Shown here: positions 48,784 to 58,473 of the stretch, piece after piece
Layout of the letters: each line of letters begins with the position of its first letter
How positions within the stretch are numbered: the stretch's first letter is position 1
NCBI GenBank assembly: GCA_947463095.1
Contig: CANHRE010000005.1
Location: 1-64,000 of the forward strand
DNA length: 64,000 nt
Reading direction: 5' to 3'
Source of the DNA: Flavobacteriales bacterium
GTDB lineage: Bacteria > Bacteroidota > Bacteroidia > NS11-12g > UBA955
Notes under the pieces: generated by a model
The model's input: the letters and a program-made list of their open reading frames with translations, nothing else
Told to the model about the DNA's origin: nothing
Databases searched by the model: none
Program-made: the position numbers and the translations under genes

Positions 48784-50364
48784 ATGAGCTGTTCCTCATG
48801 TGGTACTAAAGGAGGCGGCTGTTCGCCCAAAGGATGTCGCAACAACGGCACCTGCGGCACGGATGGCTGCAATAAATTGAATGTTTACGACTGGCTGAAG
48901 GACATGGAGCTTCCCGAAGATTATGTGCCCTTCAACATCGTTGAAGTGCGCTTTAAGGGAAGCCGCAAGGAGTTTTACCGGAATGTAGGTCAACTGCCGT
49001 TGTACGCCGGCGATTATGTGCTGGTGGAAGCCGCGCATGGCTTTGATATCGGCATGGTCTCGCTGAAAGGTGAACTGGTACGCCTCCAACTGAAAAAGTA
49101 CGGTGTAGAGGAAAATCATCCGGAGATGCGCAACATTACGCGTGTTCCGGGCGAGCGTGAGTTGCAGCGCTTTCAGGAGTTAAAGGATCTGGAAAACGAA
49201 ACCCTGGAGACGGCCCGTGGCATCAGCATGGAGCTGAAACTGGCCATGAAGATCAGCGACATGGAGTACCAGGCCGATGGCAAAAAGGCTACTTTTTTTT
49301 ATACTGCCGAGCAGCGGGTAGATTTCAGGGAACTCATTCGACGCTATGCTGAAACCTTCAAGGTGAAAATAGAGATGCGGCATATTGGCTATCGTCAAGA
49401 GGCCTCGCGCTTGGGCGGTGTAGGTTCCTGCGGAAGAGAATTGTGCTGCAGCACCTGGCTTACCGACTTCCGTCAGGTGAATGTAACAGCGGCGCGCTAT
49501 CAAAACCTGAGCATCAATACGCTGAAGCTCAGCGGGCAGTGCGGAAGGCTGAAATGCTGTCTGAACTTTGAGCTTGACAATTACATGGAAGCCTTGAGTG
49601 AGTTTCCCAAGGCCAAAACCATACGCCTGGATACCGTAAATGGACAGGCCTTATCACAAAAAACCGATGTGCTGAAGCGCATGATCTGGTTCTGTTATGA
49701 AGAAGATCAGAACTGGGTGGCACTTCCGGTGCAAAAGGTGCGCGAGCTGATGGATGCAAATGGACGTGGCGAGAAGGTTGCTGCGCTGAGTGATCTGGCA
49801 CCTGCCGCGGCCGTCCTGGAGCGTGTTAGTGCAGCCGGTGATGACCGCGGTGCCGAAGATGATGATGCAGCGCTCGAAAAAGCCGTGCGCGAGCAACTTT
49901 CCCGCAAGGAAAAAGACAAGAGAAACCAGAAAGGCCGGGGAGGAGATCGCCAGGGACGGCGGGATGTCAGGTCGGACAGAAATGTAAAGCCGGATAACAA
50001 TCAGCCTCCACGGGATAATAACCAGCCGCGCCGCGACAACAGGCCACCGCGCGACAACAGGCCGGAAAGGAATGCAAGAACGGATGGCAATCAGCCACCG
50101 CGCGACAATCAGCCACGCCGCGACAACAGGCCACCGCGCGACAACAGGCCGGATAGGAATGCAAGAACGGATGGCAATCAGCCACCGCGCGACAATCAGC
50201 CTCCACGGGATAACCAGCCTCGCCGTGACAACAGGCCACCGCGCGACAACAGGCCACCGCGCGACAATCAGCCGCGAAGGGACAACCGGCCGGACAGAAA
50301 TATAAAAGGGGGCAACAACCAGCCTCCTCTGGACAATCAACCACCCAAAACGCCTGAATCATGA
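48784..50364 (+). CDS. ricT: PSP1/RicT-like protein with long RDNxPP repeat tail
   Basis: MSCSSCGTKGGGCSPKGCRNNGTCG, MRHIGYRQEASRLGGVGSCGRELCCSTWL, KLSGQCGRLKCCLNFELDNY. Confidence 0.88.
   Translation: MSCSSCGTKGGGCSPKGCRNNGTCGTDGCNKLNVYDWLKDMELPEDYVPFNIVEVRFKGSRKEFYRNVGQLPLYAGDYVLVEAAHGFDIGMVSLKGELVRLQLKKYGVEENHPEMRNITRVPGERELQRFQELKDLENETLETARGISMELKLAMKISDMEYQADGKKATFFYTAEQRVDFRELIRRYAETFKVKIEMRHIGYRQEASRLGGVGSCGRELCCSTWLTDFRQVNVTAARYQNLSINTLKLSGQCGRLKCCLNFELDNYMEALSEFPKAKTIRLDTVNGQALSQKTDVLKRMIWFCYEEDQNWVALPVQKVRELMDANGRGEKVAALSDLAPAAAVLERVSAAGDDRGAEDDDAALEKAVREQLSRKEKDKRNQKGRGGDRQGRRDVRSDRNVKPDNNQPPRDNNQPRRDNRPPRDNRPERNARTDGNQPPRDNQPRRDNRPPRDNRPDRNARTDGNQPPRDNQPPRDNQPRRDNRPPRDNRPPRDNQPRRDNRPDRNIKGGNNQPPLDNQPPKTPES
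49985..50330 (+). repeat. Degenerate in-frame repeats encoding RDN(Q/R)PPRDN tail, including an 87-bp-offset direct repeat (copies from 50068 and 50155)
   Basis: AGGAATGCAAGAACGGATGGCAATCAGCCACCGCGCGACAATCAGCC occurs twice. Confidence 0.9.
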
Positions 50365-51116
50365 GCCGCGGAGCGGTAGTCATCAGCGGGTCGGGCAGCG
50401 GTATAGGCAGGGCCATGGCGCTGCAACTTGCCGAAGAGGGCTGGCAATGCCTGCTGCTGGGCCGCCGTGAGGAAGCCTTGCAGGAAACGCTGGCCTTACT
50501 CACTGGCACTGGCCATGCACTGGCCAGCGGAGATGTGCGCGACAGGGTCGTGATGCAGCAGATAGCGGCAAGATGGTCAGGTATACCTATCAGAGCCTTG
50601 GTAGCCAATGCCGGGCTGGGTGGTGAGAACCACTACGGCGAAGACGACCGCTGGGAAGACATCATCAGCACCAACCTCACTGGTTCCTATGAATTTGTGC
50701 AGGCTTTCCTGCCGCACCTGTGCTCGGATGCTACTTCACCTGCGCACATCCTGTTCACCAGCAGTGTGCTTGCCCGTCTTGGCGTAGCCGGATATACCGC
50801 CTATTGCGCCAGCAAGGCAGGCCTATTGGGTCTTATGCGCAGCTGGGCTGTGGAACTGGCTCCACGCAACATCCTGGTGAATGCCATCTGTCCGGGTTGG
50901 GTGGAAACGGATATGTCGCGCGCGGGTTTGGAAGGGTTGGCTGAGCATCTGGGCATTACGGTGGAAGCTTTTCACGACATAGCCATGAAATCAGTACCGC
51001 TGGGTCGTATGAGCAAACCTGAAGAAATTGCCGAACTCACAGCATACCTGTTGAAACAACGCAGCATCACAGGGCAAACGCTGGACATCAATGGCGGCAG
51101 CGTAATGAACAGCTGA
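50361..51116 (+). CDS. SDR-family oxidoreductase (3-ketoacyl-ACP reductase-like)
   Basis: VISGSGSGIGRAMALQLAEEGW; YTAYCASKAGLLGLMRSWAVELAPRNILVNAICPGWVETDM. Confidence 0.9.
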   Translation: MSRGAVVISGSGSGIGRAMALQLAEEGWQCLLLGRREEALQETLALLTGTGHALASGDVRDRVVMQQIAARWSGIPIRALVANAGLGGENHYGEDDRWEDIISTNLTGSYEFVQAFLPHLCSDATSPAHILFTSSVLARLGVAGYTAYCASKAGLLGLMRSWAVELAPRNILVNAICPGWVETDMSRAGLEGLAEHLGITVEAFHDIAMKSVPLGRMSKPEEIAELTAYLLKQRSITGQTLDINGGSVMNS

Positions 51117-51151
51117 TATGATGCTGCATGTAATGAAAAGGGAAAGCAGCG

Positions 51152-52879
51152 ATGAAGTTCCGGTATATTGTGTTTCTTGGTATCATCTTATGCACCCGGA
51201 ACGCAGCAACGCAGAATCCGTCCGGCAGTGCAGACAGCATACTTATGCTGCAATACCCCGCTCGCATTATGGGGATGGTTCGCTGGTTCCAGGGCGAACT
51301 CCGGAATGCAGATGGAAGCTTTAAGGCTGCCGATCTGGCCGGACGAAAGGCGGTAATTACCCGGTTTCAGCAGGTCGCGATACGCGCGGGCGATCCTAAA
51401 GCAGCCTTGTTTGCCCGTGTAACCCTGCACTCCCATGTGCTGCTGGATACTTCTGCACCTGTTTCTGCAGCAATACGGAATGCCGACCACATTGCATCAA
51501 TGGCCAGGAGGCTTGACTTTCCCTACGCGGAAGCCCAGGCTTACCAGGAATTGTCTTTTTTCTTCGGAAGGAAGCAACAGGCTGTAAGGCAGATTTATTA
51601 CGCACTGAAGTCTTTTGATATATATCAACCGCTTTCAGTGGATCACTATCCATTCAAGAAATACGCCCTTTACAGCCTTGCCCTCGCATACCATAGGCTC
51701 TCCAATCACACCGAAGCGAAAAAATATGCTCTGCTGGCAACGCGCACCGATGGCGGCAACAAATGGGATGACTTGTACCTGAAACACCTGATGGGCGTTA
51801 TTTACAGAGAAGAGTCTTCCTGGCAGGAAGCCCGGAAATGCTTTCAAGAAAACTATCAGCGTTCATTGATGCTGGGTTCTTCGAAATGGCTTGCCATTTC
51901 CTCCGGGCATTTGGGCATTATATATGCCCGAACAGGGCAAAGAGCCTTGGCTTTTGATTTTTTGCACCGTGCGGCAGACAGTTGTTCCGCCCTTGGCATT
52001 TTGGACAATGCCGTTATGTTCAGGTTGGAAATGGCAAGATTTCTTGAGGAAGAAGGTGATTACGTGGCTTTGGACAAGTTACTGAAGTCAGGATTGAAGG
52101 AAGACCTACTGCGCGCAGGTACCCATGCCCAGATGGCTGAGTATTTCAGGCGTGCATCACAGCTGGCCAGGTCCGAAGGAAACTTGTCTGCTGCGCTTAT
52201 CTGCAGGGATTCTCTGGAATTCTACATGGCTTTGGCCGAACACGAAAAAAACCTTCTTGCCATCGCCCAGGTGCATGTACAATTGGGGCAAGAACGATTT
52301 AGCAGCATGCTGCAAATTGAACGATTGAGCAGCAAGAACAGGCAACTCCGGTGGATGCTGCTCTCGGGTCTGGCTATGGCGGCCCTGATACTCCTTGTTT
52401 ACTCCCAGCAACGAAAGAAGAAAAGTGCGGAGCGGCGTGCCTCTTTTGCCGAACTGGAAAGGGAAAAGGTACACCTTGAACTGAAAAAGGCGCGCTTGCG
52501 CCTGGATGAGTTTATGCTAACCCTTCAGCATAAGAATATAGAGATTGATCAACTCCGACAGGAAAGGATGGGGTATTTGCATCGGCAAGTAATCCCTGCT
52601 GAAGCCCCAATGGATGAAGCATTGCGGCGTAACCCGATTATTACGGAACAGGATTGGCAGAAATTCATGGAATTGTTTGAGGGTACCTATCCGGGCTACC
52701 TGCGTGAGTTAAAACTCATTGTTCCCGATATTACGGCTGCAGAACTTCGCTTCCTGGCGTTAAGCCGCCTGCAACTCAGCACCCGTGAAATGGCGGCCTT
52801 GCTGGGTGTAGGAGAATCTGCCGTCAGGTCTGTGAAATCGAGGTTGCGCAAGAAATTACCTCCGGGCGCCGTGGACTGA
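51152..52879 (+). CDS. TPR sensor/regulator with TM helix and C-terminal LuxR-like HTH
   Basis: TPR-like helices, TM WMLLSGLAMAALILLVYS, HTH AAELRFLALSRLQLSTREMAALLGVGESAVRSVKSRLRKKL. Confidence 0.82.
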   Translation: MKFRYIVFLGIILCTRNAATQNPSGSADSILMLQYPARIMGMVRWFQGELRNADGSFKAADLAGRKAVITRFQQVAIRAGDPKAALFARVTLHSHVLLDTSAPVSAAIRNADHIASMARRLDFPYAEAQAYQELSFFFGRKQQAVRQIYYALKSFDIYQPLSVDHYPFKKYALYSLALAYHRLSNHTEAKKYALLATRTDGGNKWDDLYLKHLMGVIYREESSWQEARKCFQENYQRSLMLGSSKWLAISSGHLGIIYARTGQRALAFDFLHRAADSCSALGILDNAVMFRLEMARFLEEEGDYVALDKLLKSGLKEDLLRAGTHAQMAEYFRRASQLARSEGNLSAALICRDSLEFYMALAEHEKNLLAIAQVHVQLGQERFSSMLQIERLSSKNRQLRWMLLSGLAMAALILLVYSQQRKKKSAERRASFAELEREKVHLELKKARLRLDEFMLTLQHKNIEIDQLRQERMGYLHRQVIPAEAPMDEALRRNPIITEQDWQKFMELFEGTYPGYLRELKLIVPDITAAELRFLALSRLQLSTREMAALLGVGESAVRSVKSRLRKKLPPGAVD

Positions 52880-52949
52880 GTGTTTGTTGCAACGATTTTG
52901 CAACGGCCCGACGGCGCAACACTGCGCATATTTCCCCCATCTTTGACTT

Positions 52950-55900
52950 ATGAAATCTTTGACCTGCACATTCCTCTTTGCCTTGCTGGGATTAACGGCA
53001 GATTTACCCGCACAGCCACCAGCCGGGTCGGTGCCGGCGAAGCCGAACATCATATATTACGCCGGAGGCAGTTGCACCTTCTATGATATCAACAACAATG
53101 TGCTGCTCTCGGTAAATGCTGCCGAGGCAAGCTGGTCCGCTTCGCCGGCGAGGGCAGCCTGGGTAGTGGTAAATCCGACCAGCGGAGGGTATTATGAGTT
53201 TCCCAACTATTCCGCGAATGCGCCTACCTGCAACCTGCGGCAATACCTGCAGCCTTTCTGGAAAAGCGATACCATATTCAACGAGCTGGTGCTGCTGAAT
53301 GGGGTGAACGCTAAGGCAAGCCTGATGTATAAACCTACAAAAGTCCTTTCCGTTACCAATTACGATTTCTCGCAGGTTTATCAGGCAGGAACGGATTATG
53401 CTGTTAGCGGCAGGGTCATCACCCAGCTGAGTACCGCCGTTTCCGCCACCGTAGAGCTGAAAGTAGGCCAGAACAAACTGCTGAATACCAAACCCACATC
53501 ATGGACCTGCGTTACCTATATCCCTGACCGCAGCGACTGGCGCAGCGATGCCCTGCTGGCTTCAAAAGGAAACCTGCTGCCTAAAACCCTTGCAAAGCTG
53601 AAGGCCAAACAATCGTTGGTGGTGCAGGCCTACGGGATGAGCATCACCGCCGGTCTGAACGTGAGCGGCTTTGCGGGCGATACCAAGAATTTCCCTGTGA
53701 CCAAGCCTTATATGCACAGTTATGTGGATTTGTTCTGTGATGAACTGAGCAGGAAATACGGCTCTTCCATTACCAACATCAACGGATCCTGTGGGGGCAA
53801 AACTGCTGCCTGGGTGGATCAGTACTGTCAGGCCATGGTGAACCCCAATAAGCCCGACCTGGTGCTGCTGGATATGGGCATGAATGACATCTGGGGAACA
53901 GCAGCGGCATCCTTCCGCAGCAGTATGGCCTCCGCCATCCAGAAAATAAAAGCCGATTGTCCGGACGCTGAGTTTATCCTGATTGGCAACATGCTGCCCG
54001 ACGTAAACGGCACCGGCGCGCCATCCACCGGCGCCACCGCCATGTACGGCTTCCTTACAGAACTCAAGGGTCTTGAAGCAAACGGTGTCGCCCTTTTTGA
54101 CATGACCACCCTTAGCGATACCATATACCGTAGAAAGGGCGTTGTTCACTGCACTTCCAATGCGCTGCACCCCAATGATTATCTGGCACGCTGGTATGCC
54201 CATGGCCTGATGCAGTTGATACAGGAACCCGCCGCAGCAACGGCAAAAACCTATTACGTGAACACCACAGGCAACAATACCGACGGCCTGAGCATTGCCA
54301 CTGCCTGGACATCGCTCGATAAAGTAAACACAGCCGTTTTCAACCCCGGCGACCGCGTGTTGTTTGAAGGAGGAAAAACCTTCACCGGCAATATTGTGCT
54401 GGATCAGGCCGATGGCAACAGTGCGGCCAATCCTATTCTTTTTGGCACTTATGGAAGCGGAAAGACTACCATTAAAACAACGTTAACCTCCCTGTGTGGG
54501 TTCAAGGCCTCCAATACTCAGGGCATTGTGCTTCAGAACCTGATCTTCACCGGACCGGGCACCGGTACCCAGAAGAATATAGACGGCATTCAATTCTATA
54601 CCAATAAAAGCTCCGGTTACCTCAGCAACATACAGCTGAAGCAGGTTGAAGTGAGCGGATTTGGTTTCTGCGGTATCCAGTTTATGTCGGAATGGAACAA
54701 TACCGTGAAAGGCGGATTCCGCGATGTTTGGCTCGACAGCTGCTCTGTGCACCACTGTCGTGAAAACGGAATCGTATCCATCGGATATGATGACCAATCG
54801 CTTCAATATTATCAGCATTTTAATTTCCGCATCACCAACACTAAAGTATACAACATCACCGGCTATGCTGCGTCTATGCACAAGGGCAGCGGCATCGTGC
54901 TTTCTCAGGTTGACTCGGTGTTGATTGAGCGCTGCGAGGCATATGAAAACGGCAGTGGCAATACAGCCTGCGGCGGTCCCGGGGGAATTTGGGTATGGTC
55001 GGCCAACAGAGTAAGAATCCAGTTCTGCGAAAGCCACCATAACCGTTCAGGCAGCGGTGCCGGATGTGATGGGCTTGGTTTTGACCTTGACGGAGGTGTA
55101 ACCAACTCCATCCTGCAATACAATTATGCCCACGATAATGACGGAGCCGGATACCTGCTTGGCAATTTTCGCGGAGCCCGACCCTGGGGGAACAACATTG
55201 TCCGATACAACATCAGCGTGAACGATGCGCGAACTAATATGAGTCCCATTACCTTGTTCACCGCGCCGGGCACCACTTGGGATGGTTTGCAGTTTTACCA
55301 CAATACCGTGCATGTAACACCCGCCGCAGGTAACAAAACTCCTGAATTCTCGGTGTTCCAGATGACCGATTTCGGCAGCAGCATGGCTAATGTGGCTTGC
55401 TACAACAACATATTGTCTTCCACCGGTGGAATCAGGATGATTCATGTGCCGGCCACCTTCACGGGGCAGAATCCGAAGTTCATGGGCAACCTTTATTGGG
55501 GTTCAGGATCGGCAGCCAGTTTTTTCTACGGAAGCGCCCGCGCCTCGCTGGCAGATTTCCGTGCAGCAGGTGTATATTGTGAAAAGAACGGCGCAGTGAA
55601 TACGGGGATGGAAGGCGACCCTATGCTGAGCAATGTTTCCAAACAACCGCCTACGGTGGCTCCGTTGGCCCCGCAAACGCTGGATGCGTTCAGGCTTCAG
55701 GCCGGTAGCCCTGCGCTGAATGCTGCCCTGGACCTGAAGCAGTTTTCTGGCATACAGGCTGGCTCCCGCGATTTCTTCGGAAATCAGATTCCACAGGGAA
55801 GTGCCGCTGATATTGGCGCACATGAGTTGCCACAAGGTTTGGGTACAGCGCACATGGCCCGCCTCAATTCCTGTTTTCAGGTATTTCCCAATCCTGCAGG

Positions 55901-56102
55901 AACCATGATAAACCTGGACTTCAAGGGCCCGCTTCATGCCCGGGAAGGAAATGTGCTGCTGGCCGATGCTTCCGGAAGAACCATCGCCGTCTATCCTGCA
56001 GGAACCCGCAGTATAGATATACAGAAACTGAATCCCGGTATCTACCTGTTTATCATTCCTCTGGATGGAATTGCACAGCGGATTTCATGGATGAAGTTAT
56101 AA
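52950..56102 (+). CDS. Secreted SGNH-hydrolase-like plus right-handed beta-helix protein with T9SS tail
   Basis: VQAYGMSITAGLNVSGFAGD, LLDMGMNDIWGT, HPNDYLARW; parallel beta-helix repeats; VFPNPAGTMINLDFKG tail. Confidence 0.8.
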   Translation: MKSLTCTFLFALLGLTADLPAQPPAGSVPAKPNIIYYAGGSCTFYDINNNVLLSVNAAEASWSASPARAAWVVVNPTSGGYYEFPNYSANAPTCNLRQYLQPFWKSDTIFNELVLLNGVNAKASLMYKPTKVLSVTNYDFSQVYQAGTDYAVSGRVITQLSTAVSATVELKVGQNKLLNTKPTSWTCVTYIPDRSDWRSDALLASKGNLLPKTLAKLKAKQSLVVQAYGMSITAGLNVSGFAGDTKNFPVTKPYMHSYVDLFCDELSRKYGSSITNINGSCGGKTAAWVDQYCQAMVNPNKPDLVLLDMGMNDIWGTAAASFRSSMASAIQKIKADCPDAEFILIGNMLPDVNGTGAPSTGATAMYGFLTELKGLEANGVALFDMTTLSDTIYRRKGVVHCTSNALHPNDYLARWYAHGLMQLIQEPAAATAKTYYVNTTGNNTDGLSIATAWTSLDKVNTAVFNPGDRVLFEGGKTFTGNIVLDQADGNSAANPILFGTYGSGKTTIKTTLTSLCGFKASNTQGIVLQNLIFTGPGTGTQKNIDGIQFYTNKSSGYLSNIQLKQVEVSGFGFCGIQFMSEWNNTVKGGFRDVWLDSCSVHHCRENGIVSIGYDDQSLQYYQHFNFRITNTKVYNITGYAASMHKGSGIVLSQVDSVLIERCEAYENGSGNTACGGPGGIWVWSANRVRIQFCESHHNRSGSGAGCDGLGFDLDGGVTNSILQYNYAHDNDGAGYLLGNFRGARPWGNNIVRYNISVNDARTNMSPITLFTAPGTTWDGLQFYHNTVHVTPAAGNKTPEFSVFQMTDFGSSMANVACYNNILSSTGGIRMIHVPATFTGQNPKFMGNLYWGSGSAASFFYGSARASLADFRAAGVYCEKNGAVNTGMEGDPMLSNVSKQPPTVAPLAPQTLDAFRLQAGSPALNAALDLKQFSGIQAGSRDFFGNQIPQGSAADIGAHELPQGLGTAHMARLNSCFQVFPNPAGTMINLDFKGPLHAREGNVLLADASGRTIAVYPAGTRSIDIQKLNPGIYLFIIPLDGIAQRISWMKL

Positions 56103-56174
56103 ATCAGGCCTGAACCGTTTTTATGCCGCATTAAACTTATGTATCTGCGGTGCTTCTAATTGATTAACTTGCGT

Positions 56175-57737
56175 ATGATGAACCTGAAAAAGTTCCTGCC
56201 GGTTCTGAGCCTCAGCTTATTACCGGCTGATCCCCTCGCGGCACATAATCCCACCTGGACTGATGGTATTGCCTGCATCATCTATTCGCATTGCACCAGC
56301 TGCCACAACCCGAAAGGGATAGCACCCTTTTCGCTTGCCACCTATAACGATGTATATCAGAACCGCTACGCCGTAGCGGCTTCGGTTCAGGCGGGCAGCA
56401 TGCCGCCCTTTCCGCCTTCGCAGAAAAAACAGCGCTATGCGCATGCCAACACGCTCAGCAATCATGAAGTGAAGGAAATTGCCGACTGGGTGAACAACTT
56501 CGCTCCGCTGGGTGATGCCAACGCCATCCCAACCCCCCCGGCATATAATTCCGGTTACAGCCTGTCAAACCCCGACAAGGTGTTGAAAATCCCCACCTAC
56601 ACGGTGAACACCACCAAAGACTTGTATCGCTGCTTTGTGCTTCCCTTGAACAACAACAGCGCACAGTTCATCCGGCAGATTGAAGTAGTTCCCGGAAGCC
56701 GCGACATCGTGCACCACGCCCTCATATTTCAGGATACGTCCGGCAAACCTTTAAGTCTGGATAATGCCGACCCGCTGCCCGGTTATACTGCCTTCGGAGG
56801 CACGGGGTCGTCCAGTTCCGTGTTAATCACGGGTTATACACCCGGTCAGGGTTTGTTTGAATACCCGCAGGGCTTCGGCGCCAGGGTAAATGCCAAATCC
56901 TATATCATCATCCAAATACATTATCCCGGCGGCATCAGCAATAGAAAGGACAGCACCCAGGTGCGCATTAAATACGGAACGGGTACGCCCAGGAATATAT
57001 CCACGGCACCGATACTGAACCATTCCGTCTCGCTTAAAAATGGGCCTTTGAGCATCCCACCCAACGTGGTCAAGACCTTTTATGCGGAGTATAAAATCAA
57101 TGTCAATGTTACGGTCACGGGTGTATTCCCGCACATGCACCTGATTGGACGCAGCATCAAGGCGTATTTCCTGAGCCCTTCCCGCGATACCACCTGGCTG
57201 GTGGATGTGCCACAATGGGATTTCCACTGGCAAGGTTTTTATTCCTTCCGGAAGCCCATCCTGGTTCCCGCAGGAAGCACCCTGTATGGTGAAGCTACGT
57301 ACGACAATACCGTAAACAATCCGAATAACCCGAACAGTCCGCCCATCACCGTAAATCAGGGCGAGGGAACCGCCGATGAAATGTTCTTGGTCTATTTTAA
57401 TTATACAGGCTATGTTCCCGGAGATACGAACATCATCATCGATACAGCGTCCCATCTGGCCCATCATGCATCCTGTTTTAATACCTCGGGAAATGAGGAA
57501 TTATATACCGATGAAATCACCCTGGCACCCAATCCCGTGCGCGACTGCCTGACGGTGCGCGGACTGGAAGGAAACTTCAATGCCTGCCTGTATTCAGGGG
57601 AGGGCAGGGTTGTGCTTCAGCGCAACATGAGCGGCGCAGTTCCTTTGGATGTCAGCGCTTTGCCTGCCGGTGTTTATTACCTCCGCATACAATCTGCTAA
57701 CATCGGGGTGCGTTATGTCAAGGTGCAGAAGGAATAG
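56175..57737 (+). CDS. Copper type II monooxygenase-like protein with N-terminal CxxCH and T9SS tail
   Basis: CTSCHNPKGIAPFSL, VHHALIF, IIQIHYPGG, FPHMHLIGRSI, ADEMFLVYFNY; APNPVRDCLTVRG tail. Confidence 0.83.
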   Translation: MMNLKKFLPVLSLSLLPADPLAAHNPTWTDGIACIIYSHCTSCHNPKGIAPFSLATYNDVYQNRYAVAASVQAGSMPPFPPSQKKQRYAHANTLSNHEVKEIADWVNNFAPLGDANAIPTPPAYNSGYSLSNPDKVLKIPTYTVNTTKDLYRCFVLPLNNNSAQFIRQIEVVPGSRDIVHHALIFQDTSGKPLSLDNADPLPGYTAFGGTGSSSSVLITGYTPGQGLFEYPQGFGARVNAKSYIIIQIHYPGGISNRKDSTQVRIKYGTGTPRNISTAPILNHSVSLKNGPLSIPPNVVKTFYAEYKINVNVTVTGVFPHMHLIGRSIKAYFLSPSRDTTWLVDVPQWDFHWQGFYSFRKPILVPAGSTLYGEATYDNTVNNPNNPNSPPITVNQGEGTADEMFLVYFNYTGYVPGDTNIIIDTASHLAHHASCFNTSGNEELYTDEITLAPNPVRDCLTVRGLEGNFNACLYSGEGRVVLQRNMSGAVPLDVSALPAGVYYLRIQSANIGVRYVKVQKE

Positions 57738-57767
57738 GGTCACATCCTGGTTTACAGCGCGCTGGCA

Positions 57768-58391
57768 GTGTTTTTATTGCAATTGAAGCATACTCAAATC
57801 CTATTGTGCGCAGCTCTTTTATCTGGCTGCTCGGAGCAACCTTGGCGTCAGGGGGAGTTGCGAAAACAGGAAGTTGTGGTGGTATGTGTCCAGCCGTTCA
57901 GCGACCTGCCCGCAGCAGAAATTCAAGCCGTTACCCGCTACCTGCGTGCCTGCTTTTCGGAGGTAAAAGTGCTGAAACCTGTTCAACTTCCAGCCTCGGC
58001 GTTCTTCAGGCCACGCGGCCGTTATCGTGCAGAAAAGCTGCTTCAGTTTCTCAATGAACGCACCCCGCCGGGCAATCTTACCATCGGGCTGACAGCAAAG
58101 GATATCAGCACCAACAAGGGCTCAAACCCGGATTACGGCATCATGGGGCTCGGTTTTTGTCCGGGGAAGGCTTGTATTGCCTCCGGCTTCAGACTAAAAG
58201 GACAGAACAGATTGGAAAAATTCTGTAAAGTGGCCATACATGAACTGGGCCATACGCAGGGGCTGCCGCACTGCCCTGTTACATCCTGCCTGATGCGCGA
58301 TGCAGAAGGGAAGGATTACCTCAATGAAGAAACCGGATTCTGTACAAAGTGCAAGGCTGTTTTGTTGAAGAAAGGGTGGATGTTAAACTAA
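57768..58391 (+). CDS. Archaemetzincin-like (M54) zinc metalloprotease, putative lipoprotein
   Basis: HELGHTQGLPHCPVTSCLM then CTKC: archaemetzincin-like HExxHxxGxxHCx4CxM...CxxC; lipobox-like ALLSGC. Confidence 0.82.
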   Translation: MFLLQLKHTQILLCAALLSGCSEQPWRQGELRKQEVVVVCVQPFSDLPAAEIQAVTRYLRACFSEVKVLKPVQLPASAFFRPRGRYRAEKLLQFLNERTPPGNLTIGLTAKDISTNKGSNPDYGIMGLGFCPGKACIASGFRLKGQNRLEKFCKVAIHELGHTQGLPHCPVTSCLMRDAEGKDYLNEETGFCTKCKAVLLKKGWMLN

Positions 58392-58473
58392 CGCTACCGC
58401 CCATAACAGCCTTCAGAAGCGGTTGTGGCAAATCGACATTCATTAAGGAATCAATATCTTGCGCCGTCAGGAT

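Noticed and set aside
49985-50330. CRISPR-like array
   Set aside because: Repeats are in frame within the ricT-like CDS, degenerate, and lack regular unique spacers.
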